A program made the translations under genes and the position numbers. 64,000 bases of DNA from Corynespora cassiicola. Lineage: Eukaryota > Ascomycota > Dothideomycetes > Pleosporales > Corynesporascaceae. The notes under the pieces were generated by a model. The model had not been told where the DNA came from, did no database searches, and was given only the letters and a program-made list of their open reading frames with translations. Of the stretch, positions 57,487 to 64,000 are shown in pieces; the stretch's first letter is position 1; every line of letters begins with the position of its first letter. The DNA is taken from the NCBI GenBank assembly GCA_022059125.1, contig JAEUWY010000005.1, positions 5,456,001 to 5,520,000 of the forward strand, in the 5' to 3' direction.

Positions 57487-58539
57487 AGTGGCGACTCCAG
57501 AGGTCAAAGTTGCTGTCAGTTTGACCGGCAGTAGAAGAATGGCCTTGGAAGTGCCAGAAACGCAGTTCAATCTCAACGGTATAACAATTTTGCGGGTAAA
57601 AAAAAGCCGGATGTACTGTGTATGAGGGGTGCAGTGTGCAGGATCGCGCGCCGTCTCTTTCTCGCTCTCCATTAAGCCCGACGCGTCATGCAGGGAAACG
57701 ATCCCAACTCAACCCGCAACTCCGCAATCCGCCGGCCCTTGTTGCTACTAGCTTCCCCCACACTTTGCCCCGCCGCTTGACCTTGTCTAGCCTCAAGGCC
57801 CAGGGTCTAGTGACCGCTTGGTCATTACGCCCTCATATTCACGAGTCGCATGTACACCAGTCAAAATAGTGCCGTGGGTGGCTTCATGTTGTACTTCACA
57901 ATGGGCACTGGCCTACTGAGGTGTTTCCGAATCTGTTCCTCCCAAGTCATTCACAACTAAACAAACCACTATCACAAACTGCACCGCAGTTTTGTGGTCA
58001 ATCTTGGAGTTTTCGCTAGTTGTTCAAGATTTGGGACCAGTAAACCCTCTGGTTATACTTATATCGTTTTTGGTGGATGATTAGTATTCCCCAGAGGTGG
58101 TATGATGGTCGTCTCATCATAGGAGTAGTAAAACCCCGACGCCCCAAAAAGCAAACGGGTGGGAATATGTTCAACTAAAATAGCCGCCATGATGCCTCAA
58201 GCTGGGTGACTCCTATGAGATGGGTAGGCAGTAAACGTCGGTTCAACCCCGAAATAACATTCTGCCTATGCCTCAGCAAGAAGGATGAGATTCATAGCCA
58301 GATTCTATGGTGCTCGATGTCTACTGAAACGCATTTACTAAGACATCGGCTATATCTTTCGCCTACCGCAGCCAAGTCAGTGTCACCATCCCTCTTGAGC
58401 CGGTTCCCGTATAGCCTATCCTTGACCTAGTAATCTGGGTCTTGGCAGCAGTGTCATATAGCAAGGCCACTCAATCGTTATCTACTGACATCACCCAAAT
58501 CACAATTATCGTTTTTCTCTTGAACAACCAAATTTCATC
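57487..58539. promoter_or_regulatory. Divergent intergenic region, regulator 2 / hydrolase
   Basis: 1.05 kb with both promoters. Contains a TCGG-N7-CCGA element at 58238-58252. No gene recognised. Confidence 0.45.
58238..58252. promoter_or_regulatory. Inverted repeat TCGG-N7-CCGA, possible Zn2Cys6 site
   Basis: Inverted CGG/CCG half-sites about 290 bases before the hydrolase ATG, a form typically bound by dimeric zinc-cluster regulators. Confidence 0.3.
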
Positions 58540-59544
58540 ATGGATCGCCTGCAGAAGAAGACCTTTACCACTCAGCGAGACCTTACATACTCGTACTATG
58601 TTTCGCCCAAATCTCCAGCATCAGAGTCACTTCCCGGCCTACTGATGATGCATGGATTCCCCGACGATGCCCTCATGTGGAAGGACGTTGTTAGCCGTCT
58701 GTCCGACCTTCCCAACCGTTTCATCATTCCGGACCTCATTGGATTTGGAGAAAGCTCCAAGCCCTCCGAAGTCGCCGATTATGCATGGGGAAAGGTCCAA
58801 AATGATATCGTGCAGATTCTTCAAGAGGAGGATATCAAGAAAGTGGTTTCTATCGGTCATGACTGGGGCTCGATGGTGAGCCAACGCTTGTATCATCTGA
58901 GCCCAGAGGTGGTGGCAGGTTTAGCTCTCGTCGCCGTTGGCTACATCCCCCCACTACGACATCGATTCGACGTCACTAAGATGAATGACATGATGGAAAA
59001 GGCTGGTGCACCTCCCCTATTTGCCTATGTTGAGTTCTTCAATGAACCTGGAGCCGCCGAGCTCATCATGGCGAACCCAGAAAGATTCTGGGAGGTCATG
59101 CATGGCGCTGGGGAGGACATTACCAAGCAACTATGGTGTACGAGGGGGGCAATGAAAAAACATCTCGAAGGGAATGAGTCCATTCCGTTGAGGCCGTATG
59201 GCCAGGATCTCAAGAAAAAGAAGCAATTTCTTGAACGTACTAACAAGATTGGAATCCATGCCCCCATGCAGTGGCATAGAGCTATTCTTGCAGAGAGTAC
59301 ACTTGAGGATGAGCTGAAGATACCTGACGACAGAGCTACCGTTACTGTACCAGTTTTGTATCTCGGGTGCAGCCAAGATATCATCAATTCGCCCGAGAAA
59401 ATGGATAAATTTCGAGAGGAAGGTGTCATCAAGGATTTGGAGGCAACCACTTTGGAAGCAAATCACTGGAGTCCGTTAGAAGTTCCAGACCAGGTTGCCG
59501 ACCGTCTGAGGAGTTTCATTACAAGGCGGATGAATGCTACATAA
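58540..59544 (+). CDS. Alpha/beta hydrolase, epoxide-hydrolase-like
   Basis: Single-exon enzyme of 334 residues in the epoxide hydrolase / haloalkane dehalogenase branch. HGFPD (38-42) forms the oxyanion region, and the nucleophile position is Asp108 in GHDWGSMVSQ, an Asp where esterases have Ser, which supports hydrolysis through an alkyl-enzyme ester. The last catalytic His lies in ANHWSPLEVPDQ near residue 310 and the likely acid in LGCSQDII. The cap domain spans about 140-240 and includes the PLFAYVEFF segment. The substrate may be an epoxide or an activated ester from the neighbouring oxygenases. It is divergent from the regulator and could be under its direct control. Confidence 0.9.
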   Translation: MDRLQKKTFTTQRDLTYSYYVSPKSPASESLPGLLMMHGFPDDALMWKDVVSRLSDLPNRFIIPDLIGFGESSKPSEVADYAWGKVQNDIVQILQEEDIKKVVSIGHDWGSMVSQRLYHLSPEVVAGLALVAVGYIPPLRHRFDVTKMNDMMEKAGAPPLFAYVEFFNEPGAAELIMANPERFWEVMHGAGEDITKQLWCTRGAMKKHLEGNESIPLRPYGQDLKKKKQFLERTNKIGIHAPMQWHRAILAESTLEDELKIPDDRATVTVPVLYLGCSQDIINSPEKMDKFREEGVIKDLEATTLEANHWSPLEVPDQVADRLRSFITRRMNAT

Positions 59545-60174
59545 GATTATCGATTATAGAATATATTGTCACAGCGTACGAGAGACCTAGTGTGGCAAGT
59601 GAGTTTCCATGCAGAGACTTGGTTGTGACCTTGCAAGATGCGTGAAAACCTTCCCATTTGCCTCGATTTTTTTTTTCATATGTCATGGTATCCTATAGTG
59701 TCGCTGACATTAGGGGTGCGACGCATCTATTGCCCCCCCGGACTATAAATGTCGGCCGAATACGTGGCTGATCCTTCCATTGTAACAGGTGACTTGAGAG
59801 TGCGCAACATTGCCTGCATTAGCCGCAGAAGCCAGATCCAGATTGTGACACGACCCTAATGCCAAGTCGCCGGTCAATGGAAATGTGGCGCTCGGCCTTA
59901 TTGTCTCCGACAGCCAATAACAGCCCTATTCATCAGGTCGGATATTGACGCTCTTCATCTTACTCCATCAGTTCGGAAGGACCGTTCTAGTTGACAACTA
60001 CCAGTCTTCTTCAACTAATGTCCCGAGGGATGTGTCTCACGCCATCTCTTTTCGTTGATTCAGGGGAAACTGTGACGAACCAAGGCCGCCTTGGTTGTAC
60101 TCACCACTGAGTCAATATCGGGAAACTTGGCAATTTCATTTCTAGGCTACTAACTATACCCCCCCCCCCCCCCC
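59545..60174. other. Convergent intergenic region
   Basis: Between the 3' ends of the hydrolase and SDR genes; includes a C17 tract at its right end and no supported gene. Confidence 0.5.
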
Positions 60175-60175
60175 C
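60159..60175. repeat. C17 homopolymer
   Basis: Run of 17 C on the plus strand touching the stop codon of the SDR gene on the minus strand. Its length may be unreliable from sequencing but it lies outside the coding frame except for the last stop base. Confidence 0.9.
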
Positions 60176-61074
60176 TATGCTCGAGCAGTCGTACCTCCAT
60201 CCACACAAATGCTTGCTCCGGTGATGTAGCTGGCCTTATTCGAAGCTAAGAAAACAATGGCGTCCGCCAACTCATCGGGTGTAGCAAAACGAGCCATGGG
60301 ATTAGTTGTTTTGACTGTTCCTTCAAGGTACTTGAGGACTTCAGGGTCTGAATTGATCATAGGTGTATTTACCAACCCTGGGAGGACGGCGTTTACACGA
60401 ATTCGCTTCGAGCAGTAGTCAACGGCATCTGCTCTTGTCAAGCCTAGCACGGCAGCTTTGGCAGCTGAATATATCGGCGAGTTGTGCTGCGCCAGAAGTG
60501 CTAAGCCCGATGATAAATTGATAATTGACCCACATTGAGCTCGGTACTCTGGGATCATCGCTGACGGGTAGGCTTTGCTATCGAGCTCTTGTGAATCCAT
60601 AATCTCGAGGGCTGCTCGGCTGCAGAGCCATAGGCCACGGTACAGGATCGAGTTGGTAAGTTCGAAATGCTCCAGTGACGTTTTAGAGCTAGGACCGGTG
60701 AAGAGGGCAATTCCTGCGCATTGTACACTATAGTCGAGTCGACCAAATGTCTCTTTTACTGATTTGAACGCGCTGGCAACAGACGTGTCGGATGTCACGT
60801 CGACCTCATACGTGTGAATCTTGGCCTTTTCGTAGTTGCTGTCGTTCTTTTTGATGACATCCATGACTTGACGTTGCGTCTCTTGAGCTCCTGATAGATT
60901 CTTGTCCAGCAAGGCCAACGATCTACAGCCTCCGTTGGCAAATGCTAGAGCGGTTGCCCGGCCGATGCCTAGGTTGTTGAATTTTAGCCATGTCTCGAGT
61001 TCAAGTTGAATCTAACACGAACCTGAAGCTGCACCAGTAATCAGACCTACACCTGGAAGAAGTGTGGTTGCCAT
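60175..61074 (-). CDS. Short-chain dehydrogenase/reductase (SDR)
   Basis: Classical SDR of 281 residues in exons 61074-61023 and 60968-60175; the intron splits the cofactor loop, TGAASG|IGRA (14-22), exactly in frame. Residues after strand 2 (LLDKN) suggest NAD(H) preference because an Asp rather than Arg ends the strand. The usual NNAG is VQCAG here. The catalytic Ser is in NLSSGLA (170/171), with Tyr184 and Lys188 in IYSAAK. VLPGLVNTPM and SYITGASICVDGG are typical closing motifs. It lies between a hydrolase and an amidohydrolase and probably oxidises an alcohol or reduces a ketone in the same pathway. The start ATGGCAACC is followed by only a short leader before the fold, which supports it. 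Confidence 0.92.
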
Positions 61075-61847
61075 TGTTAATCACGTATCGCAGGTACTTG
61101 CTACCTCAAGGATTCGAATGTTTTATTATTTAAATTATCGTCATTAATAACTAATACTTCGCCGGTTGGCGCCCACTGGACTTACTATATAGCCTAGCAT
61201 CCGTTAGCCGAGAAATCGGGTGTACTTTGGCACAGATGCCTCAAGCATGGCTATCAGTTAGCGGAAGCCTAAACGCCTGTGCTCTCTCTCTCTTGAAATT
61301 TGCGGGGTATTATCATGCGGGGCTCTTTCGCGGGGCGCACTAAGGTAATCGGCCGCACCAGAGAATCAAGAAAGCTATAGAGGACCCAATCAGCTTCAAC
61401 TAGGGCTTAGCCGTTTTAGAACCAAGGTTCAAGGAGACACTCACTAAGCCAACTTCGAAGCTAATCAGACGAGAGACAATTTATAGTGTTTTTTTTCTTG
61501 GCACACACTTTGTCACATTATGCGTTTGATAGCTTTTCATGGGAAAGACATGGCTTCTAGGGAAAACAAGAACTCTCTCTTGCAGAGCTCTATGAACGAA
61601 ATAGATAAAATCATCTTCTTTGTACGGTTTAGGTCCAAGGAATATTCCTGATATAACACGGAGTGTATGATTTGGCCCGAAAATATCACATTTGGTTAAC
61701 TTGGTAGCTGGGCTCCGCGGCATCATTGCAGAAGTTTTGTGGATTTTCATCTATGGAATTACCAATGGACTACTATATGCCCTTCTATTCTTAATTCCTA
61801 GAGAACTGAAACTCCTGGACATCCAAACCCATCATTACTACATGATT
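61075..61847. other. Intergenic region with SDR promoter
   Basis: 773 bp between the SDR start and the amidohydrolase 3' end. Holds a CCG-N6-CGG element; no gene. A minus ORF at 61481-61750 is not protein-like. Confidence 0.45.
61208..61219. promoter_or_regulatory. CCGA-N4-TCGG element upstream of the SDR gene
   Basis: Everted CCG/CGG half-sites 134-145 bases before the SDR ATG, a possible zinc-cluster binding site. Confidence 0.3.
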
Positions 61848-62974
61848 TCAATCCTTGATTATCTTATCCTTGATGGTAGGAAGGATTGCCAAAGCATTCT
61901 CGCTGCGGATCTTTTTCACTTCTTCTGGGGTGAAACCATATGACTTGAAGCCATCTTCTTGGAGTTGAAGCAGTCTTTCGGGGTAGTATGGATCTGTACT
62001 ACGATTAATGGTTGAAAGATGCAATGAATGGTGGTAGAGGAACTCACAATCGGTAGCGAATAGGAGTCTATCAGGACCAACGAATGACATGAGGGCAGCA
62101 AGCTGGGCCTCGCCTGTTGTCCCTGCCAAGTCAAAATAAAATGACTTCAGCACGTCAAATGATTCGTTGTAGTCCCAGCCACCGTGGAATGGTTCCGTTG
62201 TCTGGAATGCAAGGCGATGAGCCAGGAATGGCAGAACTCCTCCACCGTGGGAGAAGATCATTGTGATATCTGGGAATCGTTTCCGCCACTGTGTGAAGAG
62301 AAGACTAGCAACAGCTCTTGTCGAATCGACGGGATATTCCAGGATCGGTGATGCGATGGCTTCCGTGATTTTCGGTTCGGGAATTGGCGCTACAGGGTGC
62401 ACGAAGACGGTGGCCTTTCGCCGATTGAGCTCCTCGAACAATGGGTCATAATAAGAGTCTCCAATATAACGGCCTTCGTAGTTGGTGAAGATGCCTATGC
62501 CTTCAAAATGAAGATCATCAAGGCAATACTGTGTAAGAAGCAACCATTTAGCTTGACTACGACTTATTTGCAGTTGGTTGTATGGGCCTTGTAACTTACC
62601 CTGGCTTCTTCAATTGCTGCTTCGATATTTGGTAGCGGCAAGCAAGCAAACGCGCCGAGCTTGTCGGGATATTTTTGAGTCCAATCAAACATCTCGTCAT
62701 TGATCTTGCGTGCTAATTCGCGTTCTTCGGTAACATTATTGAGGAACGAAACGCCTGGGGCAGTGATACTGAGCACTGAGTAGTCGTATCCCCATTTTTC
62801 TCGATTCTCCAGGTAAGATGGAACAGTGAAGTTGGGTAACAAATGGCCATCTACATATAGCCCAGTAGGATCTGAGTCCTTACGCGTCGCACGACCGCTA
62901 GTTACAAGGGCCTCTAGCATGATATTCGGGAGAGCATGGGTATGCGTATCAATGGTGTAAACGTGCTTAGACAT
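61848..62974 (-). CDS. Amidohydrolase-2 family decarboxylase (ACMSD / 6-MSA decarboxylase type)
   Basis: Metal-dependent enzyme of the ACMSD branch, whose members remove CO2 from aromatic or amino-muconate acids. Exons are 62974-62600, 62528-62048 and 61993-61848, total 333 residues. Metal ligands are in place: HxH at 11-13 (DTHTHALP), His169 (VFVHPVAP), His219 (IFSHGGGVLPFLAHR) and Asp285 (LLFATDYPY, formed across the second intron). LGAFACLPLPNIEAA and FEGIGIFTNYEGRYIGDSYYDPLFEEL are family segments. Fungal homologues include 6-methylsalicylate decarboxylase (PatG, YanB) and resorcylate decarboxylases. With an aromatic hydroxylase in the same region, decarboxylation then hydroxylation of an aromatic acid is the simplest reading. 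Confidence 0.92.
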
Positions 62975-63863
62975 GATGAAACGTGATGTCGATGGTGATT
63001 AGAGAGCAGAAATGATGGAGAAATAGTTCCGATGTGCAAAATATTTGACTACACGGTTTCGTATGGATGATGGGCTTGCTTGCAATTAAGGATCTTTTAT
63101 TTTGGTCTATCCAGGATAGCCGGGCGCGATTTGATATTTCGGCTTGCAGATTAGATGCGCTGTAAGCTTTCCTTCCAAGTGCCTACAGCAAATTAAACCA
63201 GCACCTTGAATAAACATACGGACATAATGTCAGTGGCGACTATATCCAATGCGCAAATACTCTCTCCTATCCCAACAGATGAGGCGAGACTTTCGGTTGG
63301 TTATAGATGTGGCCTAGAAAGTATATAGCGACAGTTTAGGCAGTATAGGCTAACCAAGTCACCAAAGGCAGGCTAGGTAGGCTAAAGAGATCCTGGAGAC
63401 TATCCTGAATAGGTATTATGGGTGGGGCTGATAGCCGCCTGCTATTGGATGAGCGTAATCCGCTAAACCAAAATTAGTTAGATCATCTGAAGAGATCTCG
63501 GCCGAGGTCGGCGCATGCAGCAACCGAGTGGGACGCATGGCGGCACCATGCGCAGATCGCAAGCGGTTCATTGAACGTTCATGCATTTTCTATGTCTTTA
63601 CTTATTGGGCGACGATACTTTATGAATTTGGAACCTGTAAATGAAACAAAGATGAAGACGCATAACCACAGGATGCGCCCGTAGCCAACTGCCTCAAATT
63701 TAGTCTAAAGAGTTGTCGTTGGAATTGCTTTGCATGGCCACAAGCCTTACTGCGCACATGACTACGAACTTTGGATTCCCAATGCAGGTTTCTCATATAA
63801 TATGTCCCGGATCAGATTGAGTGAAAAACATGTCGTTATGCTATGCGAGTTTGGCTTAGCTGT
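62975..63863. other. Intergenic region upstream of the amidohydrolase
   Basis: About 890 bp; holds the amidohydrolase promoter and, at its far end, the 3' region of a gene entering from the right edge. Contains a perfect CTCGGCCGAG palindrome. Confidence 0.5.
63497..63506. promoter_or_regulatory. CTCGGCCGAG palindrome upstream of the amidohydrolase
   Basis: Perfect 10-bp palindrome about 525 bases before the amidohydrolase ATG, containing facing CGG/CCG half-sites. The core TCGGCCGA also occurs inside unrelated genes, so specificity is doubtful. Confidence 0.25.
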
Positions 63864-64000
63864 CTATTTGCTATCTTCCTGCTTCGTATCAAGCAAGTTG
63901 ACCTTGCCGGATGGAGGGAGCACTTCTACAACCTTTCTTTCATAAATTCGCCAATCTTCCTTTCCATCAAAGACCCCTTTTATGAGCTTATCCTTGTAAC
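63864..64000 (-). CDS. C-terminal fragment of an unidentified gene entering from the right edge
   Basis: An open frame runs from the window edge to a TAG at 63866-63864 and encodes 44 residues ending LPPSGKVNLLDTKQEDSK. The balanced hydrophilic composition, with VFDGKEDWRIYERKVVEVLPP before it, looks like a real protein C-terminus and not a chance frame. I do not recognise the family. Being next to the amidohydrolase on the same strand it may be another member of the right-hand cluster. No start or domain can be given. Confidence 0.55.
   Translation of the reverse strand, partial: YKDKLIKGVFDGKEDWRIYERKVVEVLPPSGKVNLLDTKQEDSK

Noticed and set aside
59752..59759. TCGGCCGA palindrome as a cluster-regulator site
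   Set aside because: It lies between two convergent 3' ends, and the same word occurs inside unrelated coding sequence.
1..64000. CRISPR arrays, insertion sequences, bacterial-type operons
   Set aside because: None seen; spliced genes show the DNA is eukaryotic.

Overview
The window is nuclear DNA of a filamentous ascomycete (Pezizomycotina). Most genes carry short introns of 44-105 bp with GT..AG ends, there are two Zn2Cys6 regulators with fungal architecture, and orthologues of fungal OMS1, ARA2 and GDS1 are present. A dothideomycete would fit, but this is a guess. I rebuilt 20 complete protein-coding genes and two partial ones by joining exons. In every complete multi-exon model the summed exon length is a multiple of three. 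Genes alternate strand freely and many are divergent pairs.

Layout. (1) 1-6.2 kb looks like the edge of a secondary-metabolite cluster: the ketosynthase end of an iterative polyketide synthase (leaving at the left edge), a divergent FSH/LovG-type hydrolase, a class I methyltransferase and a PTH11/rhodopsin-domain membrane protein. (2) 7.4-24.8 kb is GC-richer core genome: a DUF2235 hydrolase, a GDS1-type winged-helix protein, the mitochondrial methyltransferase OMS1 divergent from an amine-oxidising flavoenzyme, and a coiled-coil protein divergent from a large LRR protein. (3) 25.8-30.1 kb holds an aldo-keto reductase and an allantoate-type MFS permease. (4) 30.1-34.1 kb has no convincing gene, is partly AT-rich, and contains a 214-bp tRNA-like element whose anticodon arm is replaced by a long hairpin. 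(5) 34.1-38.5 kb is a divergent choline oxidase / betaine aldehyde dehydrogenase pair, a two-gene glycine betaine pathway. (6) 39.6-48.8 kb holds ARA2, a Zn2Cys6 regulator, a monocarboxylate-type MFS transporter and an HVA1-TUDOR protein. (7) 50.4-64 kb is a second likely cluster: an aromatic-ring hydroxylase divergent from a Baeyer-Villiger monooxygenase, a Zn2Cys6 regulator divergent from an epoxide-hydrolase-like enzyme, an SDR, an ACMSD/6-MSA-decarboxylase-type amidohydrolase, and the C-terminus of an unidentified gene at the right edge.

The most interesting items are the right-hand cluster, whose gene set suggests decarboxylation, hydroxylation and Baeyer-Villiger processing of an aromatic or polyketide-like substrate, and the tRNA-like hairpin element. 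Functions are inferred from motifs; no database search was possible.
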